From Earliella scabrosa (lineage: Eukaryota > Basidiomycota > Agaricomycetes > Polyporales > Polyporaceae): 64,000 bases of DNA. The stretch lies in contig JABYQQ010000002.1 of assembly GCA_022605405.1 (NCBI GenBank), forward strand, positions 2,108,001 to 2,172,000, given 5' to 3'. The notes below the pieces were generated by a model. That model worked only from the letters and a program-made list of their open reading frames with translations. It made no database searches and was not told the DNA's origin. The stretch's first letter is position 1. Each line of letters begins with the position of its first letter. The position numbers and the translations under genes were made by a program. This document shows, piece by piece, positions 32,107 to 43,400 of the stretch.

Positions 32107-33198
32107 TCAACTCCGCCACCACGTCCTCACCGTCCGGAACGTCCCCCTCGGCGCGTCGCGGGAGTGATATCCCGCGTGCTGCGTGCAAGGGACAATCTCG
32201 GAAGGAGCGTCAGTGGTCTCTACATCGTCGAGCGCGAGCTTGCGCAGGCCGGTCGACTCGGGGCACACGTCGTCCAACGCCAGACTGGAGGTGGAAACGG
32301 CGGGAGTCATGATGTCCAGGTCGGAGAAGTCGGACTCGTCGTCTGTGGAATCGTCGGACGAGTCGTATGAGAGGTCGGAGATGGTGAGCGTCGAGAAATC
32401 CGAGATCAGGTGCGAGATCTCCTCGTCGTCAATGGGAGAGATAGTGATGTCCGTTGTGTAGTCTGTGGTGAATGTGATAAAGTCGGTGGTAGTCGGCAGA
32501 ATAGTGATCATCTCGTGTTCGTAGCCTTCGTAGTATGCGGCCTGCGCATCAGCTTTGGCGATCTGGGATAATTGACTCGGTTAAAATCCGCTCGCCAAAG
32601 AGGAAACGTCACAGCGTACCTTGTAGACATCGCACACCATCGTCTTGAAACCCGCCAAACCGGCCCAGAAAACAGAAACGGGCGTCCATCGGCGACCCCA
32701 CACCAGCTTGACCCCGCAGACAACAGCGTATCCAGCTCCGAGAACAACGGCCGTGAGCGTGTCGATGAGCAGAGTGGTCGCCCAAACGACGGCTGCCTGA
32801 ACTGCAAACCCGATCGGACGAAGGAAGGCGAGGAGCAACTGCCGGGCGAGCGTCTTGACGAACGTGACGACGAACACCTTGCACGCCCGCTTCGTCCGAC
32901 GGATCCGGTCGTATAAAATCTTGTATGCGTGTCGATGGACGTGCAGGATGAGCCGCGGAGCAGCGACAACCAGGAGCAGCCCGCGGAAGAGCCACGCGGA
33001 GACCGTAAGGAGCGTGCCGAGGAGAAGACAGAGCGCAGAGAGGACGACGGTGACCATGAGGTAGAGAGAGCCGAGGACGGGGAACGCCAAGACGAAGAAC
33101 AGTGCCGTGGGTTCCAGGGTGACCGTCGAGTTGACAGGGACGATTAGAGTGAGGAGGATGAGCGCACAGCGCATCACCCAGCTAGGCGATCTGGACAT
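32107..33198 (-). CDS. Uncharacterised multipass membrane protein, acidic tail (left copy)
   Basis: I do not recognise the family. Exons on the minus strand: 32620-33198 and 32107-32562, one GT-AG intron; 344 residues. The first exon encodes an N-terminal hydrophobic segment (RCALILLTLIVPVNSTV, signal peptide or anchor) and at least three more hydrophobic stretches: FFVLAFPVLGSLYLMVTVVL, LLLVVAAPRLIL and LLIDTLTAVVLGAGYAVV. A basic loop (RIRRTKRACKVF) lies between them. The second exon is soluble: a Thr-rich start, then an Asp/Ser-rich tract (YDSSDDSTDDESDFSDLD). The last 100 residues are identical to the right copy at 36753 while the upstream parts differ, which points to recent exchange or strong constraint. 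Relatives lie at 46299-48435 and 56063-57509. Confidence 0.72.
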
Positions 33199-33315
33199 CG
33201 TGTGGGAGTGAGGTGGGTGAGAGTGGGTGAGAGTGACTGAGAGTGCGAGTGAGCGCGAGGATGCGGAGGAGTGAGGCGGAGTGAAGTGAGGGAGGGAGAC
33301 CGTGCGCGGGGCTGC

Positions 33316-33434
33316 TTATATACCCGCAGGACGCGTCGCGGTTTGCGGTCACGTTTGTTTTCTGGCGATCGACGCGCTCGCGTCGCGCGATTAAGGTTCG
33401 AGGGCCGTGACCGCCCCCGGCGTTGTTCGCTTCC
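33316..33434 (-). promoter_or_regulatory. Shared promoter cassette, left membrane gene
   Basis: On the minus strand: a block of about 105 bp (33434-33330) ending CCGCGACGCGT, then TATATAA (33322-33316). It contains the partly palindromic GATCGACGCGCTCGCGTCGC. The same block is in front of the right copy (36527-36631) and the relative at 56063-57509 (57624-57732). Confidence 0.7.
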
Positions 33435-33506
33435 CCAGCACGAGCGCTTGTGCTCCTCTTTTCGAACATCAACCACCTCGCCAGTCGACAGCTGCCCTGG
33501 GGACTC

Positions 33507-34091
33507 GATACCCTTTCTACACAACTACCAGTCTGTCACTATGTTGTGTATCTTCCTCATGCCAATTGTGAGCCTCCAGAGTCTCATCATAAATCATACG
33601 GATGTTTGTTGATCCGACACATGGACTACATACTCAGTTGATGGCCGGGATCTCTTACTTGGGTCTGCTGATATAGACGCACGGGATCCAATGCGTCCCC
33701 TATCATATTTCTGATATGTTGAGCCAGGATTGTGTCTGACCGCTGGTGAAAATATCGCCACTCTGAGTAATTGAACGGACTTGCGCCACTTGAGCGTTAG
33801 TGCATCCACTCACGACCAGATGCGATGAGGCATAAACAGGCAGCGCCAGTGCATCAGAACAGATTATGATGAGCAACAGTGAGGAACCAGATGTTGTGGT
33901 GGCTGCGCTCCATTGTGCTATCGATAGCGCTTTATGTGGCTACAGGTTTCGCGCTCACCTGCCTTCTCGGAACAGAATCATGATGCTGTGGTCCCTACTG
34001 ATGAGTGAATCGGAGATATAAGTAGACGGACCCAACGAGTCTCTCTTCCTGTATTCTTCCAACATCGCCGCGTTCTGTTTTCCTTCAATCT
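33507..34091. other. Spacer of the inverted repeat before the DUF6534-like gene
   Basis: No gene. A TATA-like GATATAAG lies at about 34016-34023, some 70 nt before the ATG at 34092. Confidence 0.35.
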
Positions 34092-36173
34092 ATGGGTTCC
34101 AGCATGACATTCACACAGGAGACTCGTCTTGTAGAGCAGACTGTTGGCGCTATTTTCCTCGCGGCATTCTTCAGCACCATGCGAGTATTCTATGCGTTGC
34201 CGCTGGTATGTCCTACTGCCAACTAACGAGTTGGCTACAATTCTTCCAGGTTATATGGCTTGATGCTGCACCAAGCGTACCGCTACATCCGGCTGTACAC
34301 ACATGACTCCACATTCATCAAGTCCCTCGTATGTGGTTTTTTGTTCGGTGCTCTTCATTGTGAGTGCACTGACATGGTTTGACGGGACAGGTCGGCATTG
34401 TCCTGTGAGCGTAACTTGAAGAGGAACAGCCATTTATATTGATCTGCCGCCTGACACAGAGTCATAGAGTCGGTGTACTCTGTCTGCGATATTGTCTTCT
34501 GGTAAGCTATTGGGCATATTTTGAACCTTTCCTGCTCATGCTTCGATATAGCTACTATACCTTTGTGACCCACTACGGGGCACCAATTGAGCATATTGAG
34601 CAAGTTACATGGTGTGTGATGACGCCCAGATACGATGAGACTGAATGTAAACACTACTCATTAGGTCTGGGAATGTGCGTCCACTGACATCTGTTCCTCG
34701 CTTCTCCCTCACATAAATATTTACATGATAGCTCTTGCCAATCCTCGGTGTCTGTACTTCAATTATAGCATTCAAAGGGTGTGTTGGCTGATCCCTGAAT
34801 TGCAACTTCCAGGTAGGAACACTGGTTGTCACCCACGTGTACGGTCAACGCGTGGTCTAGAGACGGATGGAGGCTGTTGATGACTGACTAGGTTTGATTG
34901 TGCAGCTTCTTTATTCGACGGATCTCAATGAGTGCGTCCCTCAGATATGATGCGTGACTTTGCTGACCACTCTTGACCGCAGTTGGAACTCGCTTCAAGG
35001 CCTTGTCGGTTCTAGCAGTACGTTTCTCCCGCTGCACATTCTATTGATTGGCCACTTATTCTCTCGTAGGTTGTCTTTCACGTTGTCCAGAGCTGTATGT
35101 GTCTTTCAATTGGGTATATTTACTTAGGCCCGGCTGCTAAGTCTCACCCTTACTTACGTCTCAACGCAGCTACCATGCTAGGTAGGTTCTCCTGTCACGC
35201 TATAACACGAGTATAAGCAGGGCCCTGACATGGTTCTGGTTGTAGTACTAACAGTTCAAGCGTTAGCACTCTGCAGAGTTTTATCTATCTACTCACTAAC
35301 ACAGACGAACAGGTTCAAGGAACGATCAGTTGAGGTTTATATTACACACAAGGTACTTATCTACCTCACGCCACGATGATCGCTCATACATAGCACAAAT
35401 AGACCTCAATCGGCATCTGCTATGGATTTGGTGTGGCCGCAGATGCGTCAATCACCAGCGCACTACTAGCGATAATGTATCAAGGCCGCAACAGTCGTAC
35501 ACGGTATGTTAGGAAGCTCAGAGAAGCAGTGATACATCAATACCCACGATGTAGCTCAGGAATGAAACGCAATCTGTCATCGACAAATGTATTACATACC
35601 TCATCAACACCGGTAGGACTTGAGAGTTGATTGTAAGCTGAAGGTGCTGATGAAACAGTTACTCATAGGTTTCCTTGTGCTGTGCGACGTCCTGCTGAGT
35701 TTACTCGTGCTATTGAGCTCAAATTTGTGTGTAGTGTCTGCAATACGGCGACGTTGAGCTTGGTGAGCACACCTCATTAGAGGCATGTAGTGGACCAGAC
35801 ATTGATCAATCATATTCAGGCAATGGCGACTACGGGTAATATGTACTGGGCTGCCGTGAGCACCATCACGTCGAGAAGTGCGCCCGTCATTTGCCATCAT
35901 AGTATGTCCATGGCGCTAACCATAACTCTGTTCAGTCTGCGGTAATACGTTCTTCAGCGTGTACGTCGATCCCATTAATACAGACTGGACGGCTATGTAC
36001 TGACACTCTGCCCTAACAGCCTGAACTCGAGGAATCTACAGGAGGAGTACAGCATCGAGTTGTTTGGCAATGAGCCCCTTCGAGCCATCTCGCGCGTCAA
36101 CCGGATCGCCGCCCTCAACCGCTGGAACGTTCCACAGGTGTGTACGAGGCCCGCTCGCCGCCATGAAGGATAG
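34092..36173 (+). pseudogene. DUF6534-like seven-helix membrane protein gene, probably broken
   Basis: Many short exon-like pieces follow the pattern of the mushroom DUF6534/6533 membrane proteins, a very large family of unknown function. Exon 1 (34092-34180, MGSSMTFTQETRLVE) joins exon 2 (34250-34328, LYGLMLHQAYRYIRLYTHDS) only if a GC donor (34181, GCGAGT) is used. In the next exon, VGIVL is followed by TGA at 34406-34408, where relatives usually have Trp or another hydrophobic residue. Later pieces remain recognisable: YYTFVTHYGAPIEHIEQVTW near 34555, SIQRVCWL near 34770, GVAADASITSALLAIMYQGR near 35430 and LNSRNLQEEYSIELFGNEPL near 36020, ending at a TAG at 36171. The clean C-terminal exon suggests recent decay, or one exon that I have misread. 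Confidence 0.6.
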
Positions 36174-36526
36174 TAGATTGATTCGAGTTTGTTCATCAAA
36201 TGCAGGGCCCAGATCCTGGTCCAACCAGTATTGCGATTAGAGTTAGCACTCAAAATGAGGACGACATTATGCCGCGAGTGGGAAGCCAACGGTGCGACTC
36301 AAAGGAGAATCAGGCGTAGTTCGGTGACATCGAAGAGCGAGGGGGATTCGAAGACATGACACGCTATTCTCCTGTATAGCGTATGGATCACGCCCGCTAT
36401 GTCTGCCCCAATATATGGAGCAAATACATAGCTTTGCAGTGCTACTGACTCGGATTTGCCCCAGAGCAGCTGTCGACTGGCGAGGTGGTTGATGTTCAGA
36501 AAGAGGATCACAAGCGCTCGTGCTGG

Positions 36527-36645
36527 GGAAGCGAACAACGCCGGGGGCGGACACGGTCCTCAAACCTTAATCGCGCGACGCGAGTGCGTCGATCGCCAGA
36601 AAACAAACGTGACCGCAAACCGCGACGCGTCCTGCGGGTATATAA
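36527..36645 (+). promoter_or_regulatory. Shared promoter cassette, right membrane gene
   Basis: Same block of about 105 bp as 33330-33434, followed by TATATAA at 36639-36645, about 107 nt before the ATG at 36753. Confidence 0.7.
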
Positions 36646-36752
36646 GCAGCCCCGCGCACGGTCTCCCTCCCTCACCTCACTCCGCCTCACTCCTCCGCAT
36701 CCTCGCGCTCACTCGCACTCTCAGTCACTGTCACCCACCTCACTCCCACACG

Positions 36753-37845
36753 ATGTCCAGCTCGCCTAGCTGGATGATGCGCTGTGCGCTCATCCTCCTC
36801 ACTCTCATCCTCCCAGTCAACTCGACGGTCAACCTGGAACCCACGGCACTGTTCTTCGTCTTGGCGTTCCCCGTCCTCGGCTCTCTCTACCTCATGGTCA
36901 CCGTCGTCCTCTCTGCCCTCGGTCTTCTCCTCCGCACGCTCCTTACAGTCTCCCGGTGTCTCTTCCGCGGACTGCTCCTGCTCCTCGCTGCTCCTCGGTT
37001 CATACTGCACGTCCATCGACACGCATACAAGATCCTATGCGACCGGATCCGTCGGACGAAGCGGGCGTGCAAGGTGTTCGTCGTCACGTTCTTCAAGACG
37101 CTCGCCCGGCAGGTTCTCCTCGCCTTCCTTCGTCCGATCGGCCTCGCTCTCCAGACGATGGTCGTATGGGCAGCGACTCTGTTCATCGACACTCTCACGG
37201 CCGTTGTTCTCGGAGCTGGGTACGCTGTCGTCTGCGGGGTTAAGCTTGCTTGGGGTCACCGATGGACGCCCATGTCTGTCTTCTGGGCGGGCTTGGCGGG
37301 GTTCAAGACGATGGTGTGCGACGTCTACAAGGTACGCTGTGACGTTTTCTCTTTGGCGAGTCAATGTTGACCGCGTCAATTATCTCCAGATTGCCAAAGC
37401 TGATGCGCGGGCCGCATACTACGAAGGCTACGAACTCGAGATGACCACTGTTCTGCCGACTACCACCGACTCTATCACACCTACCACAGACTACACCTCG
37501 GACATCACTATCACTCTCATCGACGACGACGAGCTCTCGAACCTGATCTCAGACTTCTCGACGCTCACCATCTCCGACCTCTCATACGACTCGTCCGACG
37601 ATTCCACAGACGACGAGTCCGACTTCTCCGACCTGGACATCATGACTCCCGCCGTTTCCACCTCCAGTCTGGCGTTGGACGACGTGTGCCCCGAGTCGAC
37701 CGGCCTGCGCAAGCTCGCGCTCGACGATGTAGAGACCACTGACGCTCCTTCCGAGATTGTCCCTTGCACGCAGCACGCGGGATATCACTCCCGCGACGCG
37801 CCGAGGGGGACGTTCCGGACGGTGAGGACGTGGTGGCGGAGTTGA
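36753..37845 (+). CDS. Uncharacterised multipass membrane protein, acidic tail (right copy)
   Basis: Partner of the gene at 32107-33198 in the opposite arm. Exons 36753-37331 and 37390-37845; 344 residues, exactly the length of the left copy, with the intron at the same place (after VCDVYK). Hydrophobic segments match the left copy (ALILLTLILPVNSTV, FFVLAFPVLGSLYLM, LFIDTLTAVVLGAGYAVV). Scattered substitutions affect exon 1 and the first third of exon 2, whereas the last 100 residues are identical, acidic tract included. Both copies keep open frames and splice sites, so both may be active. Frames on the minus strand here are shadows. Function unknown. Confidence 0.72.
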
Positions 37846-38342
37846 GCGTGAAGAAGCAGGACCGTGACGATTGACCGCACGCTGCCCGCAACAGGTGAGA
37901 TATTCTCGTCTTCTGAGCGCATATACGTAGTTCTGACGGCACTCTCTTCAGTTGGCAGCTAAACGGCCATCCCTAGAGATGGCATCCCGTCGGGAGAGTC
38001 CTGCTCGCGCTCACTGTCGCTGAGTCGAGTAGGTACGGAGACCAACCCAGACGTCGTATCTCACATCCTAGCTACATATATCCTTCGCACACACTAGCTA
38101 TACATCCTATCTCTATCCAAACCTCATACCCCACAGCCTAGTCATATCCTACTCTCTACACACTACGCATATATCTACGAGTCTCTCTATCGTATCTACT
38201 CGTTTATGGACTTACTGTACTCCTCCATCACACGCTCGCATTTGTACTGGGCATCTTCATCATCTCCCTCACGATCTCTCGAGTCTCATATTTCCTCTTA
38301 ATGTCCGGATGTATCTCCTAACTTATCCGTAATCTATTTCAT

Positions 38343-38668
38343 TTCACCATCGCCGATATCCGCGCGGCGACGGCGTTAGGCCCGCAGCGCACATACGTCG
38401 TTGTCATCGTGTAGTCAGGCCGTGGATTCATGAGCCACCGAGAGCGTAGCTCCTGCGGGTCGCTTTGTTTATTTTAACTCAGCAACATCAACAAGTCCGC
38501 CAAGCCGTTAGCGGGACCACAAGTATACGAATAAGCAACGATGAACATCGAGCGGGAATGCACGACCGTCTCCTGCGGGTCACTCGCCAAGCTGGACGGC
38601 GCGCACCAGTTCGGCGGTGACCGGGATGTGGGAGAACATCGGCTCCGTGCTCTTCATGGTGCAGTGAC
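38343..38668. other. Intergenic between inverted repeat and transposon block
   Basis: No certain gene. A minus-strand peptide MFSHIPVTAELVRAVQLGE (about 38600-38650) looks protein-like and may be the end of a gene cut by the insertion at 38669. Confidence 0.3.
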
Positions 38669-38740
38669 TTCAGCAAACGCGGATTATCTTTCCACGGTAA
38701 GCTCTGTTGGGCGTTTGATTAAAACGCCCGTTAACAAATA

Positions 38741-39537
38741 GCATGGGCCCTCCGGGCGGACCTGGACACGTTTCCTTGGTCGACGTGGACTTTGATGTAG
38801 AAGTGGGTATCAGTGTTTCCAAAGCTCAGACATGGACAAAAATCTTGACTGAGGATTGCATAGTAGCTCTACACTCTGAAGGACAATGGGGTGAAGAAGT
38901 GCTGCCAGGACCTCTGGTGCTACTAGTGGGATGGATGCATTCAAGCTTGTATTAAGCTGGAAACATGTGAAACATTGAACATGTTCGTTACTTCCTATCC
39001 GAGTCTGCCGACCGGTCGACTGGAGAGCCAGAGCTGATATGCGATAATCCATTGTACATAGTGTTTGAGCAATCGAAACGCGCGTCGTCAGAGCAAGTGA
39101 AGAGTAAAATTCCGGTTGTCCTGTACGGTATCGTGGTGGTACAGAGGCAAACGGATGAAGTCAAAAAGCGTACTACGCTGCAATATAACAAGGCTCGGAA
39201 GATGCCGGCGAGCTAGCGCTCGCTCGCACAAGACCAAAATCCAACACATAGTTGGAACACTAGCAGTGGGACCATCGACCACCGTCGCCGGCGGATGCGA
39301 CTGAAAACCGCGATCCTATAGAGGTTCAGCTGCTCAACGTTGCTCAACACCTTGCTCAACAACGCCATGTGGCGCTGCGATGCTACATAATTCGGTCCGA
39401 GCCGCCCGGCGGTGTCAGCGGTCCCGTGAAAGCAACCTGCCATATATACTGACTTGAAACGCAAGGCCACGCGAGTTGCTACCCCAGACGGACTCGTATT
39501 TACTCCTCAGGAGACCTGGTCACGGAACGTGTCTAGG
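38741..39537. mobile_element. 797-bp insertion inside the left inverted repeat
   Basis: The intact right arm reads, on the other strand, gttaacaaataatcttaatc. The left arm reads gttaacaaata, then 797 bp, then aataatcttaatc. The extra block is therefore an insertion flanked by a 4-bp AATA duplication. It begins gcatgggccc and ends gtgtctagg, without clear inverted ends. A 70-codon frame starts at 38743. It contains three close copies of gctcaac (39329-39360). It must be younger than the inverted repeat. Confidence 0.65.
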
Positions 39538-40251
39538 AATAATCTTAATCCCCCTTTTAATCCTCCCCGCGCGCCTCCCTGACCTCCCCTCCCCCAGATT
39601 ATCTTCGCTCGGCGCTGCCCCGACCTCGCGCACCCTCTCGCCCCCCCGCCGTCGGTCGGGATCATCTCAACATCATCTCGCGCCGGCGCTCGCGCTCCTC
39701 GCGCTCTCCCCGCCCTCGCTCACCACTGGATTATCTCCAGATTATCCCCTGCCAGCGCTCCCACTCCTGCGCTCCCCCGCCTCCTCGCCTCCTCCCCCAA
39801 CCTCGGATCATCTCAAGATCATTTTGCGTCGGCGCTCGCGCGCGCGCTCCTCGCGCTCTCTCTGCGTCGCTTCCTCTCCTCGCTGCCCGTCGGATTATCT
39901 CAAGATAACCCTCGTCCCGGTGCTCGCGCTCCTCGCGTTCCCCTCCCTCCCCTTGTATTAATCCCTGCCAGCGCTCCCGCGCCTCCTCGCCTCCCACCTC
40001 GCGCGGATCATCTCAAGATAATTCCGCGCCCGCGCTCCTCGCCCTCACCCCGCATTGCGCCCTCTCCTCGCTGTCTCTCGGAGGACCTCTAGATTATCTT
40101 GTTCTCCTCCTCTCCCTCGCCTCCCCCCCGACCTCAGATTATCTCGAGATTATTCCGCACTGGCGCTCGCGCTCCTCCCGCACATCCCGCCTGAAGTAAG
40201 TACTCTCTAGGCTCGCTCCATTCCCGCGCGCTTCTCGCACTCAATATATCT

Positions 40252-40493
40252 TGTCGGAACTTTCCCACGGGTATCTGGAGGAAAGGTCATTAAGCGCCCA
40301 ACTTTCGCCTCCTCCTGACATTGCTACGCTCCATCTCCTGGCAAGTAGGTCGTATAGTGCAGTCATACAGTATCATACTACAGTTTGGTGGTGCAACTAA
40401 GTGTCGTGATATTCTCGATAGGGAGATAGCAAGTGCATCCGGATGCAAAAGGCCATCGGGATGCATCCCGATAGACGCTCAAAAGTTCCGACA
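40252..40493. repeat. Hairpin-type repeat with palindromes
   Basis: TGTCGGAACTTT at 40252-40263 is mirrored by AAAGTTCCGACA at 40482-40493. Inside are two perfect palindromes, TGCATCCGGATGCA (40434-40447) and ATCGGGATGCATCCCGAT (40455-40472). No target duplication was seen. It may be a small MITE or an internal structure of the larger block. Confidence 0.45.
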
Positions 40494-43400
40494 CTCATGA
40501 ATACAACTTCGCTAACGCTCCTCATGTACATACCAGCCTTACTCGACTACTCGCCCCTTCCTCTGATGGTGCTCTAGGTTATGCTGGTACCTCGGAGCTT
40601 CGCGCTCGCCCCCTCGGAGCGGCGGGGCCTCTCCTCTCGCCCTCATTCCACCACTTGAGTCCCGGGAGAAATGTCAGCAACAAATCTTGGCTCCCGGCTA
40701 TAGATCGGACGACGGAGATTTGCAAGGCATGTTATCAACATGTTATGATAGCTACTAAGCCGCAATGACATCACATAGAGTGCATATGAGACGACGGAAA
40801 TTTATTCATGATAACCAGAGGCTGTACGTCGGACTGCCAGATGGCACACCATGATGATACAGATCTAAGACACCAATGGCATTACACGCATGAACACGTA
40901 CATGGAAGGGACAACGGACTCAAGAGATATACTCAATGACATGACTGACAACATTACAGGTTCTACCATAACCAGACTGCATATACTAGGCGGACACACC
41001 GTTAAGGTCGCCAATCACTGTACGTGCTTGTTGCATAGGACCGTTGCACAAGCACAGAGGCCCCATACCAAAACACCCGACAAGAGAGAACGGAGTGGAG
41101 ATGAAAAGCACGTACGGGGTACCGACACAATGCGTCAGCATATGTATAAATGACAACACACGCACCATCGCCTCTACAACACCGAGCAAGCGACGGGAGT
41201 ACCGTAACAGAGAAAATGTTACTCACAATCTTGTGCCGCTCGTTGACGTACGACATTCCTGCAGCTGTGGCAATGTGGACGAGGTCGGAGAGAACAGCGA
41301 TGTTGGAGAGGATGCGAAGTGCGCAAGGGCAGTGGATGGGGTAGATAGACGAACCCTGGCGAGGCAGATGTTGGACGATGAGACGGAAGGGTTCGACTTG
41401 GTCTTACCGTGGTCCATTGTGCTCTTGCGTCCGAGTCTCCTCCGTCCATGACCGGTGTGCACACGTGTCGCCCTAAGAGTTAAACCCACGCCCAACTGAC
41501 CGATATGCCCACCGCCCGTCAGCCGACACGAGCAAAAGCCGGACGTGTCGTCGTCGTCGGACCTACGCGCTATCTAAGTTGGTGAGCATGCTAGATGAGT
41601 CATAGGCAGGTGAGGTTACGGTACGTACTGGAAACACCGTTCATGTGATTTGGTGTCCGTTTGTATGGGTCGACGGTCGCTGCAAACAAGGAGGACGGAA
41701 GAGGAGGGGAGCAGTAAGGGAGAAGTGGAAGAAGACAGGCAGAAGACGACTGGAAGACGAAGCGCCAAGTGCCGCATACTTCCGGGAGTAAACATGGACA
41801 AACAAGAGACTTCACGTTGTCCGACAATGTAGTGTGCGCACTGTGCGGTAGTGCTACATAGTGCTGTATGGCAGCCTCAGATCAAATGTACTCAGGAAGC
41901 TTATAGACACTGCGCACTTTCCGAAAAATTGACTGGTCCTGCGTTCAAGTGAGCGCTTCTAGGAACGCGGGCATATCCGGCGATTCAAACTCCGATCGAA
42001 TGTGCGCTCAGTGTTCAACTTCGTCGATTTTTTCACCTCCCTAAGGACTCCTTCCCTCTACCATGCTGGTTCTTCCGCCCGACGTCTTTGCTCGTTGGCT
42101 ACCCTCGGGCATTCGGTGCTGAGTTCTTGTGGCCCTCTCCAGGAGCTTGACTGTGTGGGCCCTTGCCTCGAGCAGAGTCTGACGCCTGCAACCGCTTCGG
42201 TGAGTTCTCGTTGTGCCTACAGCCTGCCCCAACGTGCCTCTCCTTCCTTCCACTAGACACAGCTTACCAACCTTCTCAGTTACCGGCACACTTCAGGAAT
42301 TAGTCCTGCCCACCACCTCTTATCCCTCATTCTGTCCGCATTGGTTCCTTCTGTACCGCTTCGTGGTCGCACAATGGACTTGATCGACGATACGTGTGTG
42401 TTTCCAGTTCCAAATCTCATATCTTTTGCTGACAGCTGGTCGTTGTCCAACGGCGACAGCTCTCTGAGGCTCTCTCCCGTTCAACTGGTCGGATGCACTC
42501 TCGATGTTGCCGACTCTCTGGTGAGCGCACCCACGTTGTTCAGGTGCTGTCGAGCTTAAACTCACACCCAGTATCGACAGCATGAAGCTGTACCTATGCC
42601 GTCCTCCTCCTTGCACCACCCGTCGCCCATGCAATGCGAACAAGGGCCCATCTCGCCCCCGCTGGATGCAGCCAAGCCGATCAAGTTGATGCTCAAGTAC
42701 GGTGCGTCCTCATCCCTCTTCCTCTGCAGTAAACATCGGACTGAGGCTCGGGTGTTGTACATTGCAGCGGTGACACATCCCATTTTGTCTACCACCAATG
42801 CAGCAGCCTGCTGATGGCCGAGCTGTACGCATCCATATATAGAGGTGCGACATGAGATTGACTTGGGAAAGCCAAGGTGCGTCGCTCACAATACATAAGG
42901 GTATGTCCGCCTATATGTTCTCTCTCTATCGTAGATGTTGTAGTACATATCACGCTCCGTAGTCTCATGTACGCGTTCATGTGCCACGTCTAATATCATT
43001 GGTGTCTTCTATGTCATTATGGTGTGCCATCTGGGTGTCCGACGTACAGGCTACAGAACGACCATTTATGGGCTCTTTTGGCATCACTATACTGGTCTAC
43101 AGAGGACTACATAATCTGAAGTGAAATAGCGCCGTATTGCAACGATGCCACACTGCCAGTGGTCCTAGAACGCCGCCTTTTAACCGTCATATGTGTAATA
43201 GTTTGGATTACTAAGAAAAGCTACAGGCTGAATGAAGGTCATAATACAATGTCCGGTGTGTTTCAGCTGTTAGATTGTATGCCACTGTGAGCAGCTCGAA
43301 GCTGATCGTGTAAGTACAGCCGTTCAACGTCTGGCTAAAATAGGCAACTCAAGCGCCCATGAATCACGGATCTTGGGTCCCATACGAGCAGTTTCCCGTG

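Larger units (their letters stand above)
31645..33506. repeat. Left arm of a 1.87-kb inverted repeat
   Basis: Matches 36465-38342 in reverse. The arm holds the whole membrane protein gene, its promoter and about 460 bp of 3' flank. The inner edge is near gtcgacagctgccctggg (33484-33501); the outer edge is near tacatccggatgtcatgag (31664). Identity is highest over the second exon and falls off towards the outer end. Confidence 0.8.
36465..38342. repeat. Right arm of the 1.87-kb inverted repeat
   Basis: Reverse match of 31645-33506 (for example CCAAACCCAGACGTCGTATC-like flank words near 38045 mirrored at about 31895). The inner edge is near ccagagcagctgtcgac (36461-36477); the outer edge is near aatgtccggatgtatctcc (38302-38320). 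Small indels in the outer flank indicate that the duplication is not brand new. Confidence 0.8.

Noticed and set aside
38500..38680. RNase PH-like or exosome subunit fragment (CGSLAKLDGAHQFGGD)
   Set aside because: Only a loose resemblance over about 20 residues; no further motif on either side.
39538..39961. 161-codon plus-strand frame in the left inverted arm
   Set aside because: Made of low-complexity Pro/Leu/Ser from GC-rich repeat spacers; it appears again in reverse in the right arm, so it is repeat DNA and not a gene.
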